Shown here: in pieces, positions 50,877 through 63,800 of the stretch
How the letters are laid out: every line of letters begins with the position of its first letter
Position numbering within the stretch: the stretch's first letter is position 1
Source of the DNA: Tillus elongatus
Lineage: Eukaryota > Arthropoda > Insecta > Coleoptera > Cleridae
Length of the DNA stretch: 64,000 bases
Assembly: GCA_964006375.1 (NCBI GenBank)
Contig: OZ023265.1
Location: forward strand, 111,927,084 to 111,991,083
Reading direction: 5' to 3'
Program-made: the position numbers and the translations under genes
Notes under the pieces: model-generated
What the model was told of the DNA's origin: nothing
What the model saw: the letters and a program-made list of their open reading frames with translations, nothing else
The model's database searches: none

Positions 50877-51824
50877 ATGTCCGAGACTAAACTGGGCAAC
50901 ATTACAGGTGAGCAATTATACAACATCATTGATAAGGTTATGAGAGAAAGAAATTCTGAGCAGACTGCACAAATACAACAGGATTTAATTAAATTAAAAG
51001 AAAGCTTGCTGAGTGAAGTGAATGAAAATAAAAAACAAATAGATGACTTAAAAAAAAGGTGTCAATACCTTGAGAAGGAAAACAGGTACTTGGAGAGTAA
51101 AGGCAAGAGAAACAATATAGTGGTTTATGGATTACAAGTGCCGAAGGAGGATACTCTGCACGTGGTGATAACAAAACTAAACGACTTGTTGGGTGTGTCC
51201 TTGGGTTTGCAAGACATTAACAATATAAGGCTATTGGGGAAACGGGAGCGTGACCAGCCTATTCTTGTTGAACTGTTATCATTCATTAGAAAACAAGAAG
51301 TTTTAAAAAATACACATAAGCTTAAAGGAAGTAAAATATATATTACGAAGGATTACACTAGGAAAGAACTAGAAGAAAGGAAGAAGTTGAAAGAATACCA
51401 GAAAGAATTTAGATCAAAAGGAATGAATGTGTTTGTAAAGCAGAACAAAATTATAATAAACGATGTTGCTTATACACTTAAACAACTTATAGAAGAGGAA
51501 GAATTTGCATTTGAGCTACCTATTAGGTCACACAGTGACCCAGGAACACCGCTCTCATCAAGACAACCAATACTAGACGAACTAGAGGAAAATTTGTCAC
51601 AAGATAATACAGACATTAAAGCAAAGGGAGGAGGAGAAGCTGCACAAGCATTATTGCAGAACATTAAAATTGGCAAAACGTCAGCTGAAAATTTGCAGGA
51701 AGTTCAAGACAAGCTTAGAAGAACCGAGAGGACAGGTAAACACAGCAGGATAAATTCAGCTTCATCAACTTCGGGTGCACACACAAGGCAGGCATCCAAA
51801 ATAAGTAAGGCCAATTTTGCGTAA
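50877..51824 (+). CDS. LINE 2 ORF1 protein (coiled coil plus RRM-like)
   Basis: A complete 315-aa frame from ATG to stop. Residues about 35-80 are strongly charged with heptad-like leucines ('IDDLKKRCQYLEKENRYLE'), a probable trimerising coiled coil. 'RNNIVVYGLQ' at about residue 80 begins an RRM-like segment and a C-terminal nucleic-acid-binding region extends to about residue 190 ('QNKIIINDVAYTLKQ'). The last 100 residues are low-complexity and Ser/Thr-rich. There is no CCHC knuckle. It would package element RNA for reverse transcription. It is upstream of ORF2 on the same strand and shows no disabling change. Confidence 0.8.
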   Translation: MSETKLGNITGEQLYNIIDKVMRERNSEQTAQIQQDLIKLKESLLSEVNENKKQIDDLKKRCQYLEKENRYLESKGKRNNIVVYGLQVPKEDTLHVVITKLNDLLGVSLGLQDINNIRLLGKRERDQPILVELLSFIRKQEVLKNTHKLKGSKIYITKDYTRKELEERKKLKEYQKEFRSKGMNVFVKQNKIIINDVAYTLKQLIEEEEFAFELPIRSHSDPGTPLSSRQPILDELEENLSQDNTDIKAKGGGEAAQALLQNIKIGKTSAENLQEVQDKLRRTERTGKHSRINSASSTSGAHTRQASKISKANFA

Positions 51825-52196
51825 AAGTGATACACCTCAATAAGTTTAGAAAATATACATTTAAAGTGTTCGTGTGTGGGTAGCTTAACTGTCTTCTCGC
51901 ACAAGTAAAAATCTTATAGAGATAGCAGTTTTTTGTTTCCTCCTATCGACACTTATTTATTCTTAAATTAAAAATTGGTATTTTTGTAACTTGTAGGTAC
52001 TATTTGTTTGCTTTGTATTTGTATTTGGTTGCATTTTATTGTATTACCTTTTGGGGAGTTTATCTTATGCTTTTGTACTGAGTTAGGTTATGGTTTTTTT
52101 TTTTTTTTCTTGGATGGTCTGAAACTTTATTACACGGTTTCACTTACTGTGTGAATTTATATTTTTACTAACAAACACCAACAAACATATGTAAAG

Positions 52197-55155
52197 ATGG
52201 ACGAGTATATAAGAGACTTGCAATATGAGTCTGTTTCAACACTAGAAATTGAAAGCGTGCATGCCTATGAGCAACTGTCAACTTCCACCAACTGTAATTT
52301 GAAGATATTTCACAATAATATACGTAGCCTAGATAAGAATAAAGATGAACTTTGTGTACTTTTGCAATTATTTTCGCAGAAGTTCGATGTCATTATTCTA
52401 ACTGAAACTTTTGTCTTACATAATCTAGGGCTTTATAGCATGCAGGGATATGATCTGGTTTATAATGAAGGGAAAGCTAATAGAAATGACGGTGTGGTAA
52501 TATATATTAAACACAACTTAAAATATAAACTTCTAAGGCTTACGTTTGAACGTACGGGGCTTCTTCAGATCAGATTTAAATACGGAAATGTAGATACTTT
52601 TATGATTACCGCTGCATACAGGTCACATTCAATTCCGGTACAGACTTTTAACTCGGAACTATTCAACTATCTAAAAAATGTGGGAAACAGTGTAGACCAC
52701 CATATATTTGTGGGTGATATAAATCAGAATATCAACAATGACAATTTGGTCGAAGTACAAGACTATTTAAATATTATGGGTGAGTTTGGGTTTAAGTCGT
52801 ATATTAATGGATACACAAGAATAGAAAAGGAATCAAAATCGTGTCTGGATCACATATTTATTAAGCACAGAAGAATAACAGATAATTTATTATTTTACCC
52901 TATAATTTTACACGTTAACATAACTGACCATTTCCCAATTATTTTGCATATAGAGGGTAAACCTTCCAGTCATGTTAACTTAGTCCGCCAGGAGCCTAAA
53001 AAAACGTGCAAAAGATACATTAGTTATCCTAAACTCAAGAATGACTTAAGGGATGAAAAATGGGAAAGTGTGTATAGGGATATAGATGATGTAAACAAGG
53101 CAGCTGATTCCTTTTTAAAAATATTAAAGATGCATATAAGTATTAATACAAAAAATAGTTATGCCAGAACTCAGCGTGATAGAAGAAAGGATTGGATAAC
53201 TCCAGCCTTACTAAAATCAATTGTTGAAAAAAATAAATTATATAATGCTATTAAAAAAAAAATTTTACCAATACTGTAAAGATAAATGAATATAAAACAT
53301 ATCGAAACATGTTAACCAGGCTGATAAAAGCTACGAAAGAAAATTATTTTAAAAACCTTCTGGGTAAGAATATTTCGACAAAACAATTGTATAATACTGT
53401 AAACCAAATTTGTAATAAAGAAATTAAGAAAGAAAAGAGTATGATCGAAATAAAGACAACTGAAGGTCAAACACTTGTAAATAAAGCAGATATAGCAGAC
53501 CACTTTAATGAATACTATGTAAATGTAGGAAAAAATCTGGCGAAAAGCATAAAAAAAAAGATCCAACCAAAGGAAAATCACTGCCTAAAAATAAAATAAA
53601 GAAGGTTAATTCTACAATTTTTCTGGAACCGTCTACTCAGCAGGAAGTGGAGAACGAAATAAGATCTCTAAAGGATGGTAAAATGCCTGGTGATGACGAG
53701 ATAAAGGCTGAAATTTTGAAAGAGATTGCTGCAGAAATTTCTAATATTCTGGTGGAACTGTTCAATGCTACGCTTGTACAAGGGGTGTTTCCTACGGTAC
53801 TTAAGAAGGGAATAATTATTCCTTTATATAAGAAAGGTGATGCCACAAATGTCGTTAATTACAGGCCAATAACATTGCTTTCAAGTCTGTCAAAAATTTT
53901 TGAGAAGATGATAATAAAGAGATTAGTCAAATTTTTTGAGATGCAAAGTGTGCTATCTGAATTTCAATTTGGTTTTCGAAAAGGTAGATCGGCACAGGAT
54001 GCGGCGGCCAGCTTGGTTCGTAACATATACAAGGCATTAGATGAGAAAAGAGTGGCTCTTTGCATTTTTGTCGATCTGTCAAAAGCCTTTGATACTGTAG
54101 ATCATACAGAACTTATTCAAAAGTTAGAAGCATATGGGATAAGAGGGCAGGCAGGGGCCTTAATCCAGTCATATTTGACTAACAGACGACAGTGTGTCAG
54201 GGTGCATGATGAGATCAGTGAAGAGAGAATGATAAACTCTGGGGTTCCACAAGGATCAGTTTTGGGACCGATATTATTTACCATATATGTTAACGATTTA
54301 TTAACGCAAGAGTCACAAGGTAAACTAGTCAGTTATGCTGACGACACAGCAATATTTTATAGCGCAGAAAGCTGGGATATACTGAAACATAAAGCTGAAA
54401 CAGATTTTAAGACGATAAAAAATTGGTTCTCTGACAACCTACTTACCTTAAATCCTGATAAGACGGTGTACCTTCCCTTCACATCTTACCAAAAATATAT
54501 ACCCACTTTCAAGTCTCTTACAGTGGGAGAATTAGAGATACAATCGCAAAATCGTGTTACATACCTTGGTATTATTCTCGACAGTCATCTTAGGTGGAAC
54601 CACCACATGGAGCATCTCGTTAAACGGTTGCGCTCATTTATTACTAAATTCAAGCACCTAAGTGGAATTCTTAGTCTAAGTTGTTTGCGAACATTGTATT
54701 TTTCATTGATCCAAAGTCAACTTATGTATGGTATATTAAGCTGGGGCGGCGTCGATCCTGTGTATTTAGGAAGGCTGAGTGTTATTCAGAAATGGATTCT
54801 TAAAGTTTTGTATCGCAAAGATAGATTGTATCCCAGTGATCAACTTTTTGATGAGTTGGGGATTCTAGATTTGCGGCATCTGTATGCTATGTCTGTGTTG
54901 TTGTGGTTTTTTGGTAACAAACATACTTATCTGCGGGTTGAACACGGATATAACATGAGAGTGCAGAGGTGTGAGGTTGACAGAATCCATAAAACCATAG
55001 GCAAAAAATATTATAGATACTATGGACCAAAACTATATAACCTGTTACCTGACTCGGTCAAAAGTATTGGTGGTGTGGGACCTTTCAAGAGGGCTGTAAG
55101 TAAATGGCTTATAAATACTCCCAGGGATAAAATTGAGAAAACTATTACTAGTTGA
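52197..55155 (+). pseudogene. LINE 2 ORF2: endonuclease-reverse transcriptase, two poly-A frameshifts
   Basis: The N-terminal endonuclease (52197 to about 52950) shows 'HNNIRSLDKN', 'ILTETFV', 'YIKHN', 'AAYRSHS', 'FVGDINQN', 'SCLDHIF' and 'NITDHFPII', so every catalytic block appears present. The reverse transcriptase (about 53650-54550) has 'FVDLSKAFDTVDH', 'GVPQGSVLGP' and YADD (54334-54345). The C-terminal region ends 'YYGPKLYNLLPDSVKS'. The frame changes twice, at an A10 run (53253-53262) and an A9 run (53551-53559); elsewhere it is open for roughly 985 codons. Both breaks are in homopolymers, so either slippage mutations or sequencing error is possible. Confidence 0.9.
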
Positions 55156-55346
55156 ATCAAGGATGTATACCACTCATAAAAAAGGTTAAGATGTAGAATA
55201 AATTGACGTATATTTTATGCATATAAGCTAAAAGCTTCTGTAATAAACTTGTAGTTTATTCGTCGTTAACTAAAATCATGTGCTGATTGAAGTAATTTTC
55301 CATTTTGTAATTAGAATTAAGTATGTAGAATTTTGGATGAATAAAC

Positions 55347-55450
<104 letters not shown>

Positions 55451-55949
55451 TTAGTGTAAAATTCACACAGTATTAGCATAATCATTATTTCTGTTTCACA
55501 GAGATGTCGGCTAACTTAAATGGGTTACGAGCAAGCGAGATACTTTTATTATACAGTCTGGGTTTTTTTTAAGATGCTGATGCGAAACAATTCAAACAAG
55601 GTTTACCTTTCTCGCGGACACCTTCAAAATAAACATCACTGCCTGTTCTATTATTGTATACAACTATAGTCTAATCTTTAAGGAAATTTTGAAAAGCCTG
55701 AAGATGTGTATAATCACCTCCGCAAGATAAATCTACATTAGCATTTTTACACAAATCCAAAGCTCGCTGCACAAGAGACCTCTAGATTGAGTTACTTTCA
55801 TATAAGTAAAAACAGGGTTTTTAAGCAATTTTTTAGAGGATTTTAAATTATTTGAAAAGACCTCAGAGAATTTTAGGACGTTAAAGTTTGCTTAAACACT
55901 GGCAGTGTAAAACCTTATTAAGCTAGTTATTGTTAATAAACTACAGGGG

Positions 55950-56193
55950 TCTATTATCATTTAGCTAGCCTGGAAACATTCCAGCAGCAAACAAATGATG
56001 CAATCGTATCAAGTATGATGTCTTTCAAATAAGCTAAGTATCTCTGTGTATGTACATTACTTTTCAACATATCTATTATCATTTAGCTAGCCTGGAAACA
56101 TTCCAGCAGCAAACAAATGATACAATCGTATCAAGTATGATGTCCTTCAAATAAGCTAAGTATCTCTGTGTATGTACATTACTTTTCAACATA
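55950..56193. repeat. 122-bp tandem duplication
   Basis: Two consecutive copies starting 'TCTATTATCATTTAGCTAGC' with about two differences (GATGC/GATAC, TCTTTC/TCCTTC). No coding frame. The flanking 55450-55949 has no recognised gene. Confidence 0.92.
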
Positions 56194-56229
56194 ATGATAT
56201 CAGCTAATAATAAAAAAAGAAATGATAAT

Positions 56230-58330
56230 TAAATGCTGCGAAGCAATAGAACTCTGATTAAAGGAGGGGGGGGGGTCTACATATTCATAAGGGATGCCGT
56301 TTGCGTGGATTTTCAGATGCAGCCTGTCTATTTAGCTGTCCCGGTTGTGAATGTATCGCACTTGAGCTGTCTTCTTCGGCGGTGCCATTTACTGTGGCTT
56401 GTGTTTCCAGACCTTTTCATCGGCCACAGCCCGACGTTGATGGGCTCTCTTTAGTGCTACGGGCCGTCTCGCAGAACTTTATCATAATCTGATGCTAGTC
56501 GGCGACTTTAACATGCCGTATATACTTTGCCGAGCCCCCAGCTTAGTGCGTCATCCCAAACACTTATCGAAGCAATAGAGAAGAGAGGCCTTGTGCAGCA
56601 TGGATCTTGCAGCACCAGATTCAGAGTAAATCAACAAACGTCCCTTCTCCACTTTGTATTTACCAATGCCAACTAACGTATTACCGATGCTGAATAGTTG
56701 CCACCCTTCACAAAATCGGACCACTGCGTACTGTCTTTCAACTTATAAGCTGTAACAGCCACCTAGCATACGACACAACCTCAGGATCATTAAAGTCGTT
56801 GACTATGAGCTGGTAAGTCAAGCACTTTCTTTGCTTGGTATTTTAACTGGCCTCTTCGTGAACGAGCAATGGAGCTACGTTTATCGAGTATTATTTAATA
56901 GTATTGATAACTATTTCACTAAGTTAAGTTAACCCTTCTAAGTCCTAGATAAGAAAATATAAGAAGAATATAAAGAAAAAAAAATGTGGTGGACTTCTAA
57001 AAATTCTGATCTTCATTTTGCTTACACACGCCACCGACAGTTTTCTAATCTAGTTGGAGATAAGGTAGCTGTAGCGCGACAGGAATACGGGAGAAAATTG
57101 TTCGTTCATCACCAATATCAAGAGTAACTTATCCTGCACTGCGACCCTCTAATGGCTCGATGACTACACCCAGCAAGGACTCGGCTAAATTGTTGGCTGA
57201 GAGTTTCGCGAAGAACCAGCAGATTCCCTGGCAGGGCTCAACTTGTCCGTACCACCTAGTGTATTGTCTTCGGTGCCTTTATCCCAGGTAACATTGTGAC
57301 TGAAACAGCCTGTCTTAAATTTGTTTACAGTGCCCGGACAGAATAACTACCCAAGTGTTAATGAGATGCAGATCTGCGCTAACCACTCCTCTGGCCATAA
57401 ATATGCAATATTTTTTATCGCCTCATACTCAGCCCTAATATTGTCTGACGGCTGATGTTACTGGAGTAGTCAAGAAAGGCGAAAGATACCATCCCTTCAA
57501 TTATCGTCAAATAAGCCTCATACCTTTAGTGGCCAAGATTATGGAATCTATCATTTATAAAAGTATGCAAATTGATACCCAGATAATCCCGCAAAACCAA
57601 GATGTTTTTTTCCGGTCGTTCAATACTCAAAAACTTGTTGACCTGTGTTGGTTATTGGACAAGACTAGTGGACAGCAGGAGACCCGTCGACGTTATTTAC
57701 CTAGACTTCTTGAAAGAATTTGACCGACTACCTTTGAGGTGCTTCTGTGGTTAGTGGTCTTCTCCAAGGCTGGAGTCCTCGGCCCCTTACTGTTCCTAGT
57801 ATATATCAGCGATTTACCAGATTATCAGATCAGAATGCGCTTCTTTCGCCGACAATCTCAAGTTGTACGACACGCTCGCATATCACGGTGAGAACCAGGA
57901 AGTCCTGCCCAGACTGGAAGATTGGTGCACGTCTTGGTTCCTTCCCCTCAATACCTCCCAGTGTTCAGTGTTGCAAATTGTCAGAAAAAAAAAAACAGAA
58001 TTATATACTCAATTAATGGAACCCAGCTTGCCACGGTAAAACAACAGACCGATCTGGGAGTCATCGTGACTGAGGACTTGACCTTTTATGCGCATGTGTC
58101 CTGGATCTACTCCAAGGCAAATCGTATCCCGCACATGATCCGTAAGTCTTTTTACCATAGTTATCCTCAGTGTGCTAAACTTGGATACACTACCTATATT
58201 AGACCTCTCATGGAGTATTACGGGTTAGCCAGTTAAATAAACCTGCTACGAGACCACGACCGACTAGAAAAAGTGCAACGAGCAGCAGGCCGTCTACTTT
58301 GTAGCATGCTCAGGTTATGTTACAAATATG
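56230..58330 (+). pseudogene. Degraded LINE 4 (CR1/Jockey-like)
   Basis: Scattered endonuclease and RT pieces. Endonuclease: 'VGDFNMPY' near 56500 and 'FTKSDHCVLSF' near 56710. RT: 'YRQISLIPLVAKIMESIIYK' near 57505-57560, 'FLVYISDLPDY' near 57795, 'QTDLGVIVTEDLTFYAHV' near 58050 and 'IRPLMEYYG' near 58200. A poly-G run near 56265 marks the start of the recognisable part. YADD is not preserved. Frames change repeatedly. Ends were not assigned. Confidence 0.7.
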
Positions 58331-58384
58331 GGGCATAGTTTGTTGCGAGACGTGTAATAGGTGATCTGCTTTTCACTTATCGCA

Positions 58385-58495
58385 TCGTTTTTTAGGTTTT
58401 GGGCGCTAGTTTAAAGAAACTTTTGCAAAACTTAAAAGTCAGGATCTGGTCACCAGCGAGTTTTCTATAAGGACATTCGCTAAAAACCATTTGAA
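58385..58495 (-). repeat. Dispersed repeat family A, degraded copy
   Basis: 'TTTTGGGCGCTAGTTT', 'AAAACTTAAAAGTCAGGATC' and 'CGAGTTTTCTATAAGGA' follow family A order in reverse but with many changes. 58500-58850 has no recognised feature. Confidence 0.45.
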
Positions 58496-58858
58496 AACTT
58501 AGCAACATTTAAACCACATGACATTATAAAAGTCCCTGGACAGTTTTTGATATAAAAGATAAAGCATATACCCAATCACCGCATGTGAATCCGATGTCGT
58601 CACGAAAGTTTTAATTAGGACAAAGATAACGAAGAGACCCTAACAGGCAATGTAATTTGGCTCTCACTAAGGTTCTTTATTTTGTGTGAGCCAATAAGCG
58701 CCATCTGAGTAAGCGTCGATCATTAGAAAGGGGGAAATTTTGTAAAAAGTTGTTTCTATAGTTGTTTGTATGGTTGGTGTCTTTGGGGTTACCAGCAACT
58801 TCAATGGAAATATTTCATGATCTGTGTTGTATAGATATCTATAAGCATTCACAGGCCA

Positions 58859-59408
58859 TTAAGGCCCATAGCTTGGTGATATTTTGCCACTGATTCCTGT
58901 CTCTGATCTTCCAGTTGCGAACCCCTTTTTCTTGAAGGTCTTGCTAAACTGCGTCGATCCATCTTTTTCTTGGTGTCTTGTCATTCTTTTTTTACCCTCT
59001 ACATTTGACCAAACACACTTCTTTGCCATTCTCTCCTCTCGCATTCGTTCTATATGTCTCAGCCAGGGTAGCCTACGTGCTTTAATTACCTGTGGCACAG
59101 GTGGTTTTCCATACATTTAATACACTTCTGCATTTGTACGCCTTTTTCAAATGCCATGTATTTTTCTGCCTCTGAAAACTCTGCGCAGTATCTTTGTCTC
59201 TCATATGGCTATTCTACCTTCTCATCTTTCGTTCATTGTCCACGCTTCACATCCATATATCAATATTGGTCTTGTCACTGTCTTTTATAGTCTAGGCTTT
59301 GTCGCGTGCGGGATGTACGACCTAAAAAAGCTATTAAGGCCTCGAGCACATCTGTTGGCTTTTGCTATCCTCAGGTTAACTTTTACATCTTCAATAAGTA
59401 CACTTTGA
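58859..59408 (-). pseudogene. LINE C-terminal fragment (RTE-like), minus strand
   Basis: On the minus strand, 'RIAKANRCARGLNSFF' near 59360, 'TRPILIYGCEAWTM' near 59250 and then, in the frame 59116-58859, 'VIKARRLPWLRHIERM' with 'RMAKKCVW' match the C-terminal end of endonuclease-reverse-transcriptase LINEs of the type often annotated as RTE-like. Catalytic domains are absent. The right boundary at 59408 joins a fragment resembling the 3' flank of the 26.7-kb LINE. Confidence 0.72.
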
Positions 59409-59439
59409 AAAAACCCAAATAACCACAACACTTATTTGA

Positions 59440-59955
59440 GAGACCTTATGATCGTTTCGTTGACAAATCAACATCTCCAGAGGAAGATAAATTCTAAATT
59501 TATCTTTGAAGTTGAGGACCAAAATACACCTATCAGATACATGGACGAAACGTACATCAACTCACTTAATAGGATCTATTGGAACCATAGGGCTAATTCA
59601 TTATGAACTTCGGAGAGGTTCTTTTGTGAAACCGGAAGCGATCGACTTTGTGAGGCAGTGCTTTAAAAGAGCGCAACACCTGTAACACGCTGGAGTTGGG
59701 TTAGTGGTTGACAATGCTCCATGCCACTTCAATATTGTAAAAGTTTTTGCACAGGACGAACTTGACCATTACACACTTGTGCGAATAAGTACATTTAGCC
59801 CTATCTTAAAACATATTGAACAATCATTGTCTATGTTAAAAGCAGAAGTAAAAGATGATCTGGCTGAGGAGATAAATAGCATATCGTATGCAGAGATTAA
59901 AGAACATTGTTCTTGGCAATATGAGCAATACTATTGTTCAATGAGTGAAAATTAG
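59440..59955 (+). pseudogene. Tc1-like transposase remnant (DD35E spacing)
   Basis: 'IRYMDETYINSLNRIYWNHRA' near 59540 carries the first Asp block. The frame at 59704-59955 includes 'VDNAPCHFNI' (second Asp) and a third block 'FSPILKHIEQSLSMLKA'. There are 35 residues between the second Asp and the Glu of 'HIEQ', giving D-35-E spacing. The stretch between the first and second blocks is degraded with stops, and the N-terminal DNA-binding half is missing. A 5' arm-like sequence 'ATGATCGTTTCGTTGAC' sits at 59448, related to the foldback at 60.0 kb. Confidence 0.72.
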
Positions 59956-60007
59956 AACCAGCGATGAGAACTGATAAGTACAATTTGGGGAACGCAATTC
60001 ATGACAA

Positions 60008-60228
60008 TACAGTTTTTAGACCCGACGATCGTTTCGCTAACAAAGTTAGCGTTATCGAGTGGATGAATAAACTATTATATAGTTATAACATGCAGCTTAT
60101 TGATCCTCTTGAAGTGAGCCTAATCAAGGGGATGAATAAACTGTATATAATAACTATATAATAGTTTATTCATCCCCTTGATGACGCTAACTTTGTTAGC
60201 GAAACGATCGGGGGGTATAAAAACTGTA
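60008..60228. mobile_element. 221-bp foldback element with 79-bp inverted repeats
   Basis: Left arm 60008-60086 and right arm 60150-60228 are reverse complements with few mismatches. Ends are 'TACAGTTTTTA' and its complement, so TA borders are likely. Each arm holds a GCTAAC/GTTAGC stem-loop followed by GAAACGATCG on one strand. It adjoins the Tc1-like remnant and may be derived from that element's termini. Confidence 0.85.
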
Positions 60229-60849
60229 TTGTGATGAATTTGGTTCTCCAGCTTGTACTTATAATATTATTGTTGTTAATTGTGAATTATCCATTGCACA
60301 TATTCAAAGATTTATTCCTTTTGCACTGATATGCAAGATATGGTTTCGTAAGAAGATCTGTATTTCGGTAATGGATTCACTTAATTATTTTAATGTTATC
60401 GTGTCTATATGATTTAACAAAATGTTTTCACTAAATACATTTTAATTAGGCCCAAAATGTCAACTTGAATTTGACTTATGCCCATAAAATTTTGATCAAT
60501 TCCATTTTGAAAAGTTGCCAATTTGATTATGACTAATGTTCATTTGATTGAGTTTAATTTGAACTTGGAAATGCATAGTAGAGTGGATGCCTGAGCACCA
60601 TTTTCTAGCTAAAATGGACCACAGTACTGGCTGGCAGCGAGCTAAATTGTTTAATAGATAACTCATCACTTAGAGGCATGGATGCAAAATGATAATGTTT
60701 TGTATCCTCCTACTATGTCGAAAAGCATAACTATTGGACAATTGATAGTCCCTTTATTAATCTTATTTTTAAAGGGGTAGACATTGATCCAATACAATCC
60801 ATAGCAGGTGGTAGTGGATTTTTTCTTTACGTAATAGTAAAGGATTTTT
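60229..60849. other. Stretch without recognisable features
   Basis: AT-rich with only short ORFs. Base composition changes sharply at about 60855, where the next LINE appears to start. Confidence 0.5.
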
Positions 60850-60854
60850 TCACT

Positions 60855-63800
60855 CCCGAGGAGGTACCACCCCATACATCAAGGGGCCCGTGAAGTCCCA
60901 ACGGAGGTTTCCGGTTCTGGTGTATGAGTCGGTTTCACACATAAGCAAAAATGATGATGGCTCCTCCTTGTACAAAATATTCCGGAGGCAAAATACACCT
61001 CCATTCGGATCTCCGGGAGAGGGGTGTACAGGGGGCGCCAACATCAAGATTTAACATATCCTTTTCGAAAATTATGTGGCCTAAATTCTAACCTGAACTC
61101 CGTCCACCATTTCCTCCAGGCTAACAGGCCCCAACTTTTCTTCCTCGCCGAAACCCAAATCAGTGCTAAAGCAGCCACTAATCACCTTAATTTCCCGGGG
61201 TATGAGCTACCTACTTCCTTTAGATTGCATGGAGGCGTGTGCGCATACGTCCCTGCACCAGACTCCCCAATTTAGAAGCTGGAAGAAAAGACATACTATG
61301 GATAAAACTCTCTCTCAGGGCTGCAACTAAATTCATCTGTTGCATTTACCGGTCACCTTCTGACAACAACTTTGTCCAGCTCTTTGACTACCTTTCTGAA
61401 AAAACCGACCATCTGATTTCCGAATATCCTTCCTCCGAGGTCACTATTCTTGGTGACTTCAATGTCCATAATAAGGAATGGATAGGGATGGGATCTTCAA
61501 AAACCGATCCACAAGGGAGAGCAGCAGTCAGCAACTCTTTAGCCAATATGGTTCAGCAACCTACTTACTTTCCTCGTATACCAACACACAGCTCAAATCC
61601 CTTGGATCTCCTTCTTACTACACAACCTGAATGCTATAAGATATCAGTCACCGCCCCCCTTGGTCGCCCAGACCACGGCATGGTCACTGCTTCTTGGGCA
61701 ATGCAACCCGAGGTCACACAGTCATCACACCCATGTATCGTTTGGAACTACAACTCCGCAAACTGGGACGAAATGCGGGATTAATTTTCCTCATTTCCAT
61801 GAACGTCTGTCTGCTTCTCTCATCTTAACCCCTCTGATATCTCACAAAACGTCACCGAAATTATCCAAGCTGGCATGGAATTATTTATCCCACGTACACA
61901 GAAAACCTTTTTAGCCACTCAAAAGCCCTGGTTCTCTAAATCCTGTGACAAGGCCAGACTTGAAAAGGTCAAAGCTCACAAAACGCTTCTACACAATCCC
62001 AGTCAAGACAATCGTCAAGCATTTAACGACGCAAGAAACCGCTATGTCCGCATTCTTTCTGAGGCAAATAACTCGTTTAATAACCACATCAAAAACAAAG
62101 TCCTCTTAAGCTCCAACGGCGGCAAACCCTTCTGGACCCTTGCTAAATCTATTGGGAATAATTTCTGCAAAAGCACGTTCCCACCTCTTGTCTCATTGGA
62201 TAAAATTGTTTCTACCGCCCTGGGCAAGGCTGAACTTTTTGCTTCGTTGTTCGCCGGCAATTCTACTCTCAACCCACCTCCAAATGTTCAACCACCAACA
62301 GTCCCCAATGTCGCGCATAAAATGACGGATATCATTTTCAAAACTAAAAAGGTACGAAAGATGCTCTCTTCTCTTAATACCATGAAAGCCTCTGGCCTTG
62401 ACGAGATCCCAGCAATTGTTCTCAAAAAATGCGCACCAGAGCTTGCTCTTGTCCTGACTCGTCTGTTTCAGATATCTTATAATAAAGGCATATTCCCTAG
62501 TAACTGGAAAACTGCTCGAGTGCAACCCATCCCCAAGAAAGGATCCAAAGCGCTTCCTAGCAACTACAGGCCTATTTCTCTCCTTTTAGTCGTCTCTAAA
62601 GTGATGGAAAAGTATATAAACACCGAATTACTAAAATTTCTTGAAAAACACAGTCTAATCCACGACAGGCAGTATGGATTCCGTCAGCGCAGATCGACTG
62701 CCGACCTCCTTTCCTTTGTCACCCATTCTTGGAACAAGTCTATGGAACAACACGGTGAATCCCAGATTGTTGCTCTAGACATATCAAAAGCATTCGACCA
62801 GGTCTGGCACGCAGCTGCTTAATAAACTTCCTTCCTTTGGCCTACCACCAAAACTTTGTACCTGGACAGCAAATTTCCTCTCCAACAGGAGCATATATGT
62901 TGTTGTGGATGGCCATTCCTCTAAACTGTATCCAAATAATGCAGGAATTCCTCAAGGTTCAGCTTTAGCCCCTACTTTGTTTCTTCTCCACATCAATGAC
63001 CTCCTCTCTAGCACATCCAACCCAGTTCACAGCTACGCGGACGACAGCACCCCCCATTCAAATATACAATATTCTAAGCCTGTCTCTTTAGCCCAATTAG
63101 ATGAGGACCGCAGACTCATAGAGGGTTCTGTCACTGTGGATCCCAAAAAAATATTAGACTGGGGAAGTAGATATCTTGTACAATTCAACCCCGACAAAAC
63201 TAAGTCTTGCTTTCTTTCTCACAAGAGATACACCAGCCCTAGACTCATCACAATGAACAACCAAGTTATTCAAACTAATGAGTCCCTTTCTCTTGTTGGC
63301 ATTTCTGTGGATCGAAATCTTAATTGGCACCAACATGTCACATCAATTGCAGAAGCGGCTGCTAAGAAATTAGGTTTCCTCTTCCGGGCTCGCAAATACT
63401 TTTCACCAGCTAATCTCTATACCTTATGTACTTCACAAATAAGGCCAAACCTCGAATACTGCTACCACATCTGGGGTGCCGCTGCCGCTTCTACACTAGC
63501 TATTCTGGACTCCATTCAAAAGAGAGCTATACGTCTCATCGGTGACCCCACCCTCACCCAAAGGCTGCCATCCCTTGCTCACCGACGTGCCGTTGGTGAC
63601 CTCTCTCTCTCTCTCTCTTTTATAGATATCTGCACGGGCACTGCTCAGAGGAGCTTTCCTCCATAGTTCCCCCACCTGCTGCCCCCAACAGATCTACCAG
63701 GGGAACAGAGCGAATGTACCCTTTTACTGTCCAGGTCACCAGACTTAGAACATCTTGTTATGCCCGCTCTTTTGTCCCGAGGACTTCCAAGTTGTGGAAT

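Noticed and set aside
58884..59408. Plus-strand ORFs at 58.9-59.4 kb
   Set aside because: They are antisense to the RTE-like LINE C-terminus, which has clear motifs on the minus strand.
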